A stretch of DNA of 37,520 nucleotides from Prolixibacteraceae bacterium (GCA_028282195.1 JANQII010000036.1:1-37520); one strand, 5' to 3'; counted from the stretch's first letter, positions 16,831-24,675 are shown. Program-made: numbers and translations. Notes: generated by a model not told the origin, from the letters alone.

Positions 16831-18105
16831 TTAGTCGATTAAGTCAAATCCGCAATACGGAGCCAATACCTCTGGAATTTTAATTCCTTCAGTGGTTTGA
16901 TTGTTTTCAAGTAGTGCTGCAACAATTCTGGGTAATGCCAGAGCACTTCCATTTAAGGTGTGTGCAATTTGCGGTTTTTTACTGTTATCATCCCTGTAAC
17001 GAAGCTTTAACCGGTTTGCCTGGAATGACTCAAAATTTGAAACAGAACTAATCTCCAGCCATTTTTCCTGAGCTGCAGAGAATACTTCAAAATCATAAGT
17101 TAGTGCTGCAGTAAAACTCATATCACCACCACAAAGGCGAAGAATGCGATAGGGCAATCCAAGCTTTTGAACCAAACCTTCAACATGAGCAACCATTCCA
17201 TCCAAAATTTCATAGCTGCTTTCGGGGGTGGCAACCTGCACAATTTCCACCTTATCAAATTGATGCAATCGGTTCAAGCCCCGCACGTCTTTCCCATATG
17301 AGCCGGCCTCACGGCGGAAACAGGCACTATATGCCGTATTCTTTATAGGAAGGTCTTTTCCTTCAACAATAACATCGCGATAAAGATTAGTTACCGGAAC
17401 CTCAGCTGTTGGAATCAAATACAAATTGTCTTCTGTTACATGGTACATCTGCCCTTCTTTATCCGGAAGCTGACCTGTACCAAAACCACTATCCTCATTT
17501 ACAACCAACGGTGGTTGCACCTCCAGGTAACCGGCTTTTTGTGCTTCATCCAAAAAGAAGTTGATTAATGCACGTTGCAATCTTGAACCTTTCCCTTTAT
17601 AAACAGGAAAACCGGCTCCGGTTAATTTAACGCCAAGCTCAAAATCAATTAAATCATATTTTTCAGCCAATTCCCAGTGTGGAAGTTTATTTTCCCCCAG
17701 TTCCGGCATATTGCCTTCTGATTTTACAACTTCATTATCTTCCGGTGTTTTCCCTGCCGGAACAATATCAGCCGGAAGGTTAGGCAATTGCACCTGAAGC
17801 TCATAAACTTGCTCATCGATTTTTGCAAAATCTTCATCCAATTGTTTGATTTGATCTTTCAAATCAGCTGTTTTTGCTTTTGCAGCATGGGCATCATCAG
17901 CTTTTCCTTCACGAAATAAAATTCCAATTTCTTTCGAAAGTTTATTCATCTCAGCCTTAACCTGATCTGCTGATGATTGAATTCCATTCTTCTTTTTATA
18001 AAGTTCAATGATTTGGCCTACGATACTTTCAGCATCAAAATTTTTCTTTTTCAGCTTTTCAATAACCTCTTCCGGGTTATTTTGGATGAATTTTAAATTA
18101 AGCAT
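16831..18105 (-). CDS. serS: Serine--tRNA ligase
   Basis: A 424-residue class II aminoacyl-tRNA synthetase that charges tRNA-Ser (and tRNA-Sec where present). The N-terminal 110 residues form the charged coiled coil that grips the tRNA long arm. The catalytic core shows the TAEVP segment, motif 2 (CFRREAGSYGKDVRGLNRLHQFDKVE), and motif 3 (TLNGSALALPRIVAALLENNQ). Length is normal. It is a single-gene unit with its own promoter and terminator. Confidence 0.97.
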   Translation of the reverse strand: MLNLKFIQNNPEEVIEKLKKKNFDAESIVGQIIELYKKKNGIQSSADQVKAEMNKLSKEIGILFREGKADDAHAAKAKTADLKDQIKQLDEDFAKIDEQVYELQVQLPNLPADIVPAGKTPEDNEVVKSEGNMPELGENKLPHWELAEKYDLIDFELGVKLTGAGFPVYKGKGSRLQRALINFFLDEAQKAGYLEVQPPLVVNEDSGFGTGQLPDKEGQMYHVTEDNLYLIPTAEVPVTNLYRDVIVEGKDLPIKNTAYSACFRREAGSYGKDVRGLNRLHQFDKVEIVQVATPESSYEILDGMVAHVEGLVQKLGLPYRILRLCGGDMSFTAALTYDFEVFSAAQEKWLEISSVSNFESFQANRLKLRYRDDNSKKPQIAHTLNGSALALPRIVAALLENNQTTEGIKIPEVLAPYCGFDLID

Positions 18106-18132
18106 GTGCTATTTATTTTATTTAATGCTCGG

Positions 18133-18163
18133 CAAATTTATAAAATGAATTAACCAGCCGCAA
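18133..18163 (-). promoter_or_regulatory. serS promoter
   Basis: Minus strand: TTG (18161-18163), 20-bp spacer, TAAATTTG (18133-18140), matching the Bacteroidota -33/-7 consensus. The -7 box lies 28 bp before the serS ATG. Confidence 0.6.
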
Positions 18164-18228
18164 GATTTGTAAGGTTTGTTGATATTAATTTATCAATTCT
18201 GAATACAAGGCTGATATTGATTTCATTT

Positions 18229-18254
18229 ATCCCGATGCACTCCGTTATCGGGAT
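18229..18254. repeat. REP-like hairpin
   Basis: ATCCCGAT and ATCGGGAT, a perfect 8-bp stem around a 10-nt loop containing GCACT. The stem and the GCACT loop resemble the hairpin at 13509-13528, suggesting one dispersed family. It lies in the 468-bp region between serS and rpmA (18106-18573), which otherwise holds only the serS promoter and the rpmA terminator. Confidence 0.55.
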
Positions 18255-18510
18255 TTGTTCAACTTACAAAATATAATTCGTTATACTTTTAAATGAAGTT
18301 GCCTAAAGTTAAACCATATCCTGATCTTTTAAGTATTCATCCTTCTGTTTTGTATCAGATTGAAGAATATGAAAACAGTAGGAAACCGTCGAATGCAATG
18401 GAAAACAATTGTCTTCAATGGTATTCATTTTATCCGGTTAATGTTCAGTCAAAGCTATATCTGAGGCTATTTTTAGCTAAACTTTTGACAAGTTCAATTT
18501 TGAGTTTCAC

Positions 18511-18552
18511 GAACAAAAAATCTCCTGCCTTAACAAAGACAGGAGATTCTTC
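18511..18552 (-). terminator. rplU-rpmA terminator
   Basis: Minus strand AATCTCCTG, a 12-nt loop and CAGGAGATT followed by a T run. It begins about 22 bp past the rpmA stop. Confidence 0.85.
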
Positions 18553-18573
18553 TTAAGGATATCTTAATTCTTA

Positions 18574-18840
18574 TTAGTTTGCTGAAGCAAAAGGTTCAAC
18601 AGAAACGTAAGATTTGTTGTCTCTTTTCTTTTTGAATACAACAGTGCCATCAATCAAGGCAAATAGAGTATGATCTTTACCCATACCTACATTATCACTT
18701 GGATGATGTGAAGTTCCACGCTGACGAACTAAGATGTTCCCAGCTTTGCAAACCTGACCACCGTAAATTTTTACGCCCAGTCGTTTACTTTCCGATTCGC
18801 GTCCGTTCTTCGAACTACCGACACCTTTCTTATGAGCCAT
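18574..18840 (-). CDS. rpmA: 50S ribosomal protein L27
   Basis: An 88-residue protein starting [22 protein letters not shown], the conserved N-terminus that reaches the peptidyl transferase centre, followed by [29 protein letters not shown], diagnostic for bL27. No N-terminal cleavage extension (as in Firmicutes) is present. It is the second gene of a two-gene operon with rplU, 18 bp after it. Confidence 0.97.
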   Translation of the reverse strand: MAHKKGVGSSKNGRESESKRLGVKIYGGQVCKAGNILVRQRGTSHHPSDNVGMGKDHTLFALIDGTVVFKKKRDNKSYVSVEPFASAN

Positions 18841-18858
18841 GGTTTAATGTTTTTAGGG

Positions 18859-19170
18859 TTATCCAATAATTTCTTCAATCTGAATCTGAGTCAAATACTG
18901 ACGGTGACCATTTTTCTTTTTGTAACCTTTTCTTCTTTTCTTCTTGAAAACGATTACTTTGTCACCTTTTAAGTGCTCAAGAACTTTCGCGTTTACTCTT
19001 GCACCTCTCACTTTTGGCGTACCAACTTTAACTTTACCGTCATTGTCTACCAAAAGGACATTTTTGAACTCAATACTTGTACCTTCTTCCTCTTCAAGGC
19101 GATGTACAAATACTTTTTGGTCTTTTTCTACTTTAAATTGCTGACCTGCAATTTCTACAATAGCATACAT
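18859..19170 (-). CDS. rplU: 50S ribosomal protein L21
   Basis: A 103-residue bL21 protein. Family features are the start [18 protein letters not shown], the central [42 protein letters not shown] and the end [10 protein letters not shown]. It binds 23S rRNA near L20. First gene of rplU-rpmA with a strong-looking promoter 80-110 bp upstream. The leader contains a GC-rich inverted motif (TTCCGCCTGCCGGAGGAAA on the minus strand) that could fold; whether it regulates is unknown. Confidence 0.97.
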   Translation of the reverse strand: MYAIVEIAGQQFKVEKDQKVFVHRLEEEEGTSIEFKNVLLVDNDGKVKVGTPKVRGARVNAKVLEHLKGDKVIVFKKKRRKGYKKKNGHRQYLTQIQIEEIIG

Positions 19171-19251
19171 TTTCTATTTCTTATAATTTCCTCCGGCAGG
19201 CGGAAATACCTTATATTCCGCTTGTTGGGCCTGCTCGAAAACTTCGGACTG

Positions 19252-19282
19252 CAAAAGTATATATTTTTTAGTGATTGCCAAA
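19252..19282 (-). promoter_or_regulatory. rplU-rpmA promoter
   Basis: Minus strand: TTTG (19279-19282), 19-bp spacer, TACTTTTG followed by C (19252-19259). Both boxes match the Bacteroidota consensus exactly. The mobile element at 19322-19883 ends 39 bp upstream of the -33 box, leaving the promoter intact. Confidence 0.75.
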
Positions 19283-19352
19283 CATTTAAGTCTTTTTATC
19301 CCATTCTTTTATTGCTTTTTTGGCTAAACATTATTTTGAGGTGCTAAAAAAA

Positions 19353-19724
19353 TTAATTTACTACCCTTTTTATCCCATTTTTGAGTATTGAAACATGAAA
19401 GTTTAAAAGTAAACCAAGTTTATAATTACCCAATTTTAAGTATGTAAGGATTTGTGCGGTATGAACATCATTTAATACTTCAACTGTCTTAATTTCAATT
19501 ACTACCTTTTTTTCAACCAGCAAATCTATTCTATAACCATGATCCAGTTTTACATCTTTATAAACAATCGGCATTGGTTTTTCTTTTTGAACCTCCAAAC
19601 CTGCTTGTTTTAACTCGTAGAATAAACATTCCTGATATGCTGACTCTAATAATCCCGGTCCTAATTGTTTGTGTACATCAATTGCACAACCAATAATCTT
19701 ATTTGATAAATCATTTTCAATCAT
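19353..19724 (-). CDS. GxxExxY family protein (PD-(D/E)XK nuclease-like)
   Basis: A 123-residue protein of the GxxExxY family, with the naming motif G24-L-L-E27-S-A-Y30 inside GPGLLESAYQECL. A PD-(D/E)XK-like core follows: D67 (YRIDLLV), then E77-I-K79 (VIEIKTVE), and Q90 in HTAQILTYL. The family is very common in Bacteroidota and environmental genomes; its function is not established. All predicted catalytic residues are present, so nuclease activity is possible. The gene fills most of the inverted-repeat-flanked element 19322-19883. Confidence 0.85.
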   Translation of the reverse strand: MIENDLSNKIIGCAIDVHKQLGPGLLESAYQECLFYELKQAGLEVQKEKPMPIVYKDVKLDHGYRIDLLVEKKVVIEIKTVEVLNDVHTAQILTYLKLGNYKLGLLLNFHVSILKNGIKRVVN

Positions 19725-19736
19725 AGTTAATACCTT

Positions 19737-19797
19737 AACTTAGTGAAACTTTGTGTTTTCTTTGCGTGTCTTTGTGTAATAGCTATACCACTAAGTT
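19737..19797. repeat. Inverted repeat in the GxxExxY leader
   Basis: AACTTAGTG (19737-19745) and CACTAAGTT (19789-19797) are perfect inverted copies. Between and beside them lie several CTTTGTG/CACAAAG words. In the mRNA of the GxxExxY gene this would fold just upstream of the start codon and could control its translation. Confidence 0.5.
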
Positions 19798-19820
19798 CAC
19801 AAAGTAGCCACAAAGTTACC

Positions 19821-19828
19821 CAAAGATA
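19821..19828 (-). promoter_or_regulatory. Candidate -7 box of the GxxExxY gene
   Basis: Minus strand TATCTTTG, an exact TAnnTTTG match inside the element, about 100 bp before the start codon. A second match, TAACTTTG, is at 19811-19818. No clear -33 box. Confidence 0.35.
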
Positions 19829-19952
19829 AAATAACCATAAGTGTATATGAAATAATTCCAGCACCTCAAAATAATATTTAGCCGCTTTTTTTAGAACATG
19901 TTCATAATAATAGCTGTTTAAGAAACTGTTTTGATATTTTAGTGCGAAGATT

Positions 19953-20091
19953 GCTAATTCCCCGAACTAATTTTTGCCCTATTTCCCTTTCTTCTTCGTT
20001 AAGTTTTTTTCACCGTAGCTACGGCTATGCTTGTAAAACTTGCCTTGAATAAAGGGAAATAGCATCAAAAATTTTAGTCCGTTTAATTAAC
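19953..20091. repeat. Long palindromic repeat centred on CCGTAGCTACGG
   Basis: The two arms are near-complementary over about 60 bp each: left CTATTTCCCTTT (from 19979) matches the right arm AAAGGGAAATAG (20051-20062), and outer segments GCTAATT..ACTAA..TTTTTG match CAAAAATTTTAGT..AATTAAC. The centre is the perfect 12-bp palindrome CCGTAGCTACGG (20013-20024). It fills most of the 270 bp between the GxxExxY element and the bifunctional nuclease gene; this stretch holds no gene. Confidence 0.7.
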
Positions 20092-20125
20092 ACTCTTCAC
20101 ACTAGTTATCACTGAAAGTATTTGT

Positions 20126-20133
20126 TATATTTG
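20126..20133 (+). promoter_or_regulatory. Candidate -7 box of the bifunctional nuclease operon
   Basis: TATATTTG followed by C, exact TAnnTTTG match, 28 bp before the ATG at 20162. The -33 region is poor, so activation by another factor is possible. Confidence 0.5.
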
Positions 20134-20161
20134 CTAAACACAGACACTCTAGCGAGAAAAT

Positions 20162-20752
20162 ATGCAGAAAGTAAGGTTGAATATTTTAGGGCTTTCCGTT
20201 AGCCAAACACAGTCAGGGGCTTATGCGTTGGTTTTGGCCGAGGAAAATGGGGACAGAAGAATTCCGATAATTATCGGGCCAGTTGAAGCACAGGCCATAG
20301 CTATTCAACTTGAAGGACTAAAACCCCCTCGCCCACTAACCCATGATTTATTTCGAAATTTATCCCTTGCTTTTGATATTAATATTTCCGAAGTAATTAT
20401 TTACAAATTGGAAGAGGGCATTTTTTACTCAGAGTTAGTTTGTGAAATGGAGGGTCATCAAACCCGAATTGATTCCAGGACTTCTGATGCTGTAGCTCTT
20501 GCCATCCGTTTCAAATGCCCGATTTATACAAGTGAAGATATTTTAGAAAAAGCCGGGATTGTAATGGACGCTGAAGATGAAGAATCGATTGAAGGAACAG
20601 AACCTGTTACAGAACCGGGGAAGCCTTCGGCAACTGAATTTGATCGCTATACTGAAAAAGAATTGAACGAGATGCTTAACGAAGCGATAACAAATGAAAA
20701 TTACGAACGTGCTTCCAGGATTAGAGATGAACTAACCCGCAGGAAAAAATAA
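20162..20752 (+). CDS. Bifunctional nuclease (BFN/DUF151) with C-terminal UVR motif
   Basis: A 196-residue protein. Residues about 1-135 form the bifunctional nuclease domain (RNase/DNase family first described in plants and Thermotoga), with RRIPIIIGPVEAQAIAIQLEG and RTSDAVALAIRFKCPIYTSEDIL typical of the family. After an acidic linker, residues about 160-195 form a UVR (UvrB/UvrC-type) helical hairpin: YTEKELNEMLNEAITNENYERASRIRDEL. This domain pair is common in Bacteroidota. Substrate in the cell is unknown. The nucleoside transporter gene follows after 9 bp, suggesting a link between nucleic acid breakdown and nucleoside uptake. Confidence 0.88.
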   Translation: MQKVRLNILGLSVSQTQSGAYALVLAEENGDRRIPIIIGPVEAQAIAIQLEGLKPPRPLTHDLFRNLSLAFDINISEVIIYKLEEGIFYSELVCEMEGHQTRIDSRTSDAVALAIRFKCPIYTSEDILEKAGIVMDAEDEESIEGTEPVTEPGKPSATEFDRYTEKELNEMLNEAITNENYERASRIRDELTRRKK

Positions 20753-20761
20753 TTCTTCCAT

Positions 20762-22225
20762 ATGAAACGAAAAATCATTAGCCAATTTATTCTATTGGCT
20801 TTTTTATTTTTAGCGCCAACATTTTCTTATAGTAGCACCCTACAACAAAAATCTAAAAACGAGGTTCAAGTCAGTTCAGATACCACGAAAAACACTTCCA
20901 ATATTCTTCTGGAGATAGACGATAATCGTTCTTTTGATATAATGACGATACTTCGGGGATTTCTGGGAATGCTAACCTTGGTTGGCATGGGGTTCATTTT
21001 TTCGCGTGACCGGAAAAATATTCCCTGGAAAACGGTGATCGTTGGCCTGGCTTTTCAAGTTACTTTAGCGGTTGGGGTGCTTTATATTCCCTTTATTCGA
21101 TTTTTGTTTGAATTTTTTGGGAAGATTTTTGTTAAGATTCTTGATTTTACCAAAGCGGGCAGTGAGTTTCTTTTTGGCTCACTAATTGATTTCGAACAAT
21201 TTGGAATGGTATTCGCCTTTCAGATTTTGCCGACTATAGTTTTCTTTTCTGCACTAACCAGCCTTTTATTTTATTGGGGAATTATACAGCGTGTAGTCTG
21301 GGGGCTTGCCTGGGTATTTACACGTTTGCTAAAGCTATCGGGTGCTGAATCACTTTCAGTTGCCGGAAATATTTTTCTGGGACAAACCGAATCGCCTTTG
21401 ATGATTAAAGCTTACTTGCCCAAAATGAACAATTCTGAGATTATGCTGGTAATGACGGGCGGGATGGCAACCCTGGCTGGTGCTGTGCTGGCAGCTTACA
21501 TCGGTATGCTTGGAGGCGACGATCCTGCTTTGCGGCTTGAGTTTGCCAAACACTTACTTACAGCTTCGGTTATGGCTGCTCCAGGAGCAGTGATTTTCTC
21601 AAAAATGCTGGTTCCAAATCCCGACAAAGTCAATAAAGATGTAAAAGTAAGCAAAGATAAAATTGGTAGTAACGTACTTGATGCAATAACAAATGGGACA
21701 TCGGAAGGAGTGCGCCTGGCAGTAAATGTTGGTGCCATGCTGCTGGCTTTTCTTGCATTAATTGCCATGTTCAATTTCACTTTTGGTAAAATTGGTCATT
21801 GGACAGGCTTAAATGAAATAATTGCCGATGCAACAAACGGGCAATACGATAAACTTTCACTTCAATTTATACTGGGCTATACGTTTGCCCCAATTATGTG
21901 GTTGATTGGTATTTGCCCCGAAGACATTGCTTTAGTCGGCCGTTTACTCGGCGAAAAACTCATTCTAACGGAGTTTATTGGATACATCAGTTTATCGGAA
22001 TTGAAAAGTGCCGGAGCATTTCTGCAAACTAAATCCGTGATCATGTCTACCTATATTTTATGCGGGTTCGCAAACTTTGCTTCCATAGGAATTCAAATTG
22101 GAGGTATTGGGGCATTAGCTCCCAACCAACGGGTAACCCTTTCACGCTTCGGAATGCATTCCTTGCTGGCAGGTACTTTAGCATCGCTTATGTCCGCAAC
22201 AATTATTGGAATGATACTTGGTTAG
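20762..22225 (+). CDS. nupC: Concentrative nucleoside transporter (CNT/NupC family)
   Basis: A 487-residue inner membrane symporter that imports nucleosides with Na+ or H+. An N-terminal hydrophobic segment (about 1-24) that resembles a signal peptide is followed by a polar linker to about residue 58 and then the CNT core. Family motifs are GQTESP (207-212, nucleoside binding), EGVRLAVNVGAML (315-327) and FANFASIGIQ (436-445). It is longer than E. coli NupC (about 400) because of the N-terminal extension, seen in other Bacteroidota CNTs. It is co-transcribed with the upstream nuclease. Confidence 0.9.
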   Translation: MKRKIISQFILLAFLFLAPTFSYSSTLQQKSKNEVQVSSDTTKNTSNILLEIDDNRSFDIMTILRGFLGMLTLVGMGFIFSRDRKNIPWKTVIVGLAFQVTLAVGVLYIPFIRFLFEFFGKIFVKILDFTKAGSEFLFGSLIDFEQFGMVFAFQILPTIVFFSALTSLLFYWGIIQRVVWGLAWVFTRLLKLSGAESLSVAGNIFLGQTESPLMIKAYLPKMNNSEIMLVMTGGMATLAGAVLAAYIGMLGGDDPALRLEFAKHLLTASVMAAPGAVIFSKMLVPNPDKVNKDVKVSKDKIGSNVLDAITNGTSEGVRLAVNVGAMLLAFLALIAMFNFTFGKIGHWTGLNEIIADATNGQYDKLSLQFILGYTFAPIMWLIGICPEDIALVGRLLGEKLILTEFIGYISLSELKSAGAFLQTKSVIMSTYILCGFANFASIGIQIGGIGALAPNQRVTLSRFGMHSLLAGTLASLMSATIIGMILG

Positions 22226-22299
22226 TGGGTTTTTAATTAATTTGTCACTCATTGGATGACTAAAATGCCCGATATCAACAAAATCACCCGATGAGCAAT

Positions 22300-22328
22300 G
22301 GGTGTTATATTTTGAAAATATGACACCC
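22300..22328. repeat. Strong hairpin downstream of the nucleoside transporter gene
   Basis: GGGTGT at 22300 pairs with ACACCC ending at 22328, and the inner ATATTTT/AAAATAT also pair: a stem of about 14 bp with one wobble and almost no loop. It lies 75 bp after the nupC stop without a T run directly after it; transcription barrier or mRNA stabiliser are both possible. Confidence 0.5.
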
Positions 22329-22464
22329 CTGTACAAAATAAACCCACCTTTTTAAAGATGTATATTTATTTACATGAAAAGAGTGTCAGGTTCATTAACA
22401 TGATAAAACAACACCACATTATTGTATCTTTCAATGTGCAAAAAAGAATTTATATGTATTCTGT

Positions 22465-22506
22465 GATAAACAAAAATGACTATATTTGTTTATCAGGATA
22501 AACAAA
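22465..22506 (+). promoter_or_regulatory. Promoter with three-box operator of the ATPase gene
   Basis: Three perfect copies of a 10-mer in alternating orientation: GATAAACAAA (22465-22474), TTTGTTTATC (22485-22494) and GATAAACAAA (22497-22506). The -7 box TATATTTG (22481-22488) overlaps the middle copy, and the ATG at 22510 follows the third copy by 3 bp. A protein bound to these boxes would block the promoter, so repression, perhaps autoregulation, is likely. Confidence 0.7.
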
Positions 22507-22509
22507 ATA

Positions 22510-23703
22510 ATGGAAACTTTATTTGAAAGATCAAAACAGAAAGTACAGCATACACCTGTTTCTTTTGTACGTGGAATAATGGATCAAATTCATTGGGATG
22601 CACGTCTTATAGGTATAAGGGGAGCACGAGGGGTTGGTAAAACAACTTTATTGCTCCAGTATATTAAATTGAATTTACCCAGGAATCATACAGTCATGTA
22701 TGCATCACTTGATAATATCTGGTTTACCGAACACAAGTTGTATGATTTTGCTGACACCTTTGTGAAAAGAGGGGGGAAATACCTTTTTCTGGATGAGGTG
22801 CATAAATACCCTAACTGGTCGCAGGAAATAAAAAACATGTATGATGATTTTCCGGAACTTAAGATTGTTTTTACAGGTTCATCCTTATTGGAAATATTAA
22901 GTGCCCGGGCAGATTTAAGCCGTAGGGCTGTAACCTATCATATGCAAGGTTTTTCATTTCGTGAATATCTTAACCGGAATCTGAAAACCACTTTCCCCGT
23001 TTTTAAATTTGAAGAGATTATATCCTCACACCTGCAATTTTCCGAAGAGGTTACATCGAAAATAAGGGTTCTGGAACATTTTCCGGCTTATTTAAAAAAT
23101 GGATATTACCCGTTTTATAATGAAACCCCTCCGGTTTATTATCAAAAGCTTTCTGAAATTATCAATATGGGAATTGAAGTTGAACTTCCCATGTTGAGAG
23201 GGGTCGATGTTGCTTTTGTTCCAAAAGTTAAACAGTTGTTGCAGATTATTTCTGAATCAGTGCCTTTTGTACCTAATGTATCTAAATTAAGTGAGCGCAT
23301 TGGCATTACCCGCAAATCGTTATTGACTTACCTTTATGCACTTGAAGAAAGTCGACTTACCCTTCAGTTGCATAAAAATGCCCGTGGAATAAGCAAGCTT
23401 CAAAAGCCAGACCGTATCTTTCTTGAAAATACAAATTTGATGTATGCCCTTTCAAAAGAAACGATTCAGGTTGGAAATGTGAGGGAAACATTTTTTGCCA
23501 ATCAGGTACATGAGGCACATCGGATCCAGTATCCTTTAAAAGGTGATTTTATTGTTGACGAAAAATATATTTTCGAAATTGGGGGAAAGGGAAAAGGACC
23601 AAAACAGGTTGAAAATATCAAAAACGCTTATATTGCTGCTGATGATATTGAGTATGGATTTGGGAATAAGATACCTCTCTGGCTATTCGGTTTTCTGTAT
23701 TAA
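22510..23703 (+). CDS. AAA ATPase with DUF4143-type C-terminal domain
   Basis: A 397-residue ATPase of the AAA_14/DUF4143 type. Walker A is GARGVGKTT (38-46), Walker B KYLFLDEVHK (90-99), and the sensor FTGSSLLEI (121-129). The C-terminal half, ending in an F-I-V-D-E-x11-G-G-K region and PLWLFGFLY, is the DUF4143/restriction-endonuclease-like part. These proteins are abundant in Bacteroidota and archaea, often as lone genes under tight control; their role is unknown. The TTG eight codons upstream lies in the promoter box, so the ATG at 22510 is preferred. Its end is 14 bp from the convergent serine racemase-like gene. Confidence 0.85.
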   Translation: METLFERSKQKVQHTPVSFVRGIMDQIHWDARLIGIRGARGVGKTTLLLQYIKLNLPRNHTVMYASLDNIWFTEHKLYDFADTFVKRGGKYLFLDEVHKYPNWSQEIKNMYDDFPELKIVFTGSSLLEILSARADLSRRAVTYHMQGFSFREYLNRNLKTTFPVFKFEEIISSHLQFSEEVTSKIRVLEHFPAYLKNGYYPFYNETPPVYYQKLSEIINMGIEVELPMLRGVDVAFVPKVKQLLQIISESVPFVPNVSKLSERIGITRKSLLTYLYALEESRLTLQLHKNARGISKLQKPDRIFLENTNLMYALSKETIQVGNVRETFFANQVHEAHRIQYPLKGDFIVDEKYIFEIGGKGKGPKQVENIKNAYIAADDIEYGFGNKIPLWLFGFLY

Positions 23704-23717
23704 TTATGAACGGACCC

Positions 23718-24674
23718 TTAAATCAACTCCTCAAAAGGCAACTTGCCCAAATCAACGTTTCCGCCACTTAAAATAATGCCAACCCGTTTGCCGGAAACAT
23801 TTACTTTATTTTCCAGGATTGCAGCCAATGGCACAGCTGATGATGGTTCAATTATAATTTTCATTCGTTCCCAAACTAACCGCATGGCACGAACAATTCC
23901 TCGCTCAGAAACCGTGACAATCTCATCAGTTTTGCGCTGAATGATTCGGAAATTAATTTCTCCCACCGAGGTAAGTAAGCCATCAGCAATGGTTTTTGGA
24001 TCAACAGAAGGGATCAGCTTATTGGCATGAAATGAACGGTAAGCATCATCAGCTCCTTCGGGTTCGGCAGCGATAACTTTCCCTTTTGGATTGATTGCTT
24101 TGCCGGTAATTGATGTTCCGCTCAAAAGGCCACCTCCGCCAATTGGGCATAAAATCAGATCAAAACTGCCGTAATCTTCTACCAATTCTTTAGCTGAAGT
24201 GCCTTGCCCGCAAATCACCTCAACATTATTGTACGGATGAATTTCTGTTGCCCCGGTTTTTGCAACAACTTCTTTCAAAGTACTTTCACGGGAAGCCAGT
24301 GTTGGTTTGCAGAAGGTAATTTGTGCCCCGTAACCTTCTACTGCTTTTTTCTTTATTTCAGGTGCACTCTCCGGCATGACTATATACGCCGGTATCCCTT
24401 TTTGTTTTGCAGCCAATGCCAAAGCTGCAGCATGGTTGCCGGATGAATGCGTACAAACACCATTACTAGCCAAATTTTCTTCTAAGCATAAAACCGCATT
24501 GGTAGCTCCACGAAATTTAAAAGCACCAACCTTCTGAAAGTTCTCGCACTTAAAAAAAATATCACTTCCTGTTAGCTGATTAATTGCAGTTGAAGTCATA
24601 ACAGGTGTGCGATGAACAAACTTTCCGATTCGTTCATGAGCTTTTTCAATATCAACAAATTCAGGCAGCTTCAT
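23718..24674 (-). CDS. Serine racemase / serine-threonine dehydratase family PLP enzyme
   Basis: A 318-residue fold-type II PLP enzyme. The Schiff-base lysine is K53 in GAFKFRGATNA, and HSSGNHAAALA (76-86) is the phosphate/catalytic serine loop. A GGGG glycine loop (IGGGGLLSG) binds the cofactor phosphate. The EPEGADDAYRSF segment matches the divalent-metal site of eukaryotic serine racemase, and the C-terminal RMKIIIEPSSAVPLAA and LSGGNVDL are also shared. There is no ACT regulatory domain, so it is not biosynthetic IlvA. Serine racemase, serine/threonine dehydratase or threo-3-hydroxyaspartate dehydratase activities all remain possible. It is the last gene after prsW, 1 bp away. Confidence 0.85.
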   Translation of the reverse strand: MKLPEFVDIEKAHERIGKFVHRTPVMTSTAINQLTGSDIFFKCENFQKVGAFKFRGATNAVLCLEENLASNGVCTHSSGNHAAALALAAKQKGIPAYIVMPESAPEIKKKAVEGYGAQITFCKPTLASRESTLKEVVAKTGATEIHPYNNVEVICGQGTSAKELVEDYGSFDLILCPIGGGGLLSGTSITGKAINPKGKVIAAEPEGADDAYRSFHANKLIPSVDPKTIADGLLTSVGEINFRIIQRKTDEIVTVSERGIVRAMRLVWERMKIIIEPSSAVPLAAILENKVNVSGKRVGIILSGGNVDLGKLPFEELI

Positions 24675-24675
24675 T

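Larger units (their letters stand above)
19322..19883. mobile_element. Small transposon-like element carrying a GxxExxY gene
   Basis: The ends are 24-bp inverted repeats (19322-19345 and 19860-19883) identical at 23 of 24 positions; the outer tip reads GGCTAAA and the inner end GAGGTGCT. Directly outside both ends lies the same 8-mer GCTTTTTT (19314-19321 and 19884-19891), as expected for a target site duplication. The 562-bp interior holds one gene, whose stop is 7 bp from the left repeat, and its promoter region. No recognisable transposase is present, so it is either non-autonomous or moved by an unrecognised mechanism. Confidence 0.75.

Noticed and set aside
18293-18556. 87-codon plus-strand reading frame between serS and rpmA
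   Set aside because: Its last codons run through the rpmA terminator hairpin, there is no clear promoter, and the protein resembles nothing known; a real small gene cannot be fully excluded.
22486-22509. Upstream TTG start of the ATPase gene
   Set aside because: The TTG lies inside the -7 box and an operator copy, so it would not be transcribed; the ATG at 22510 fits.
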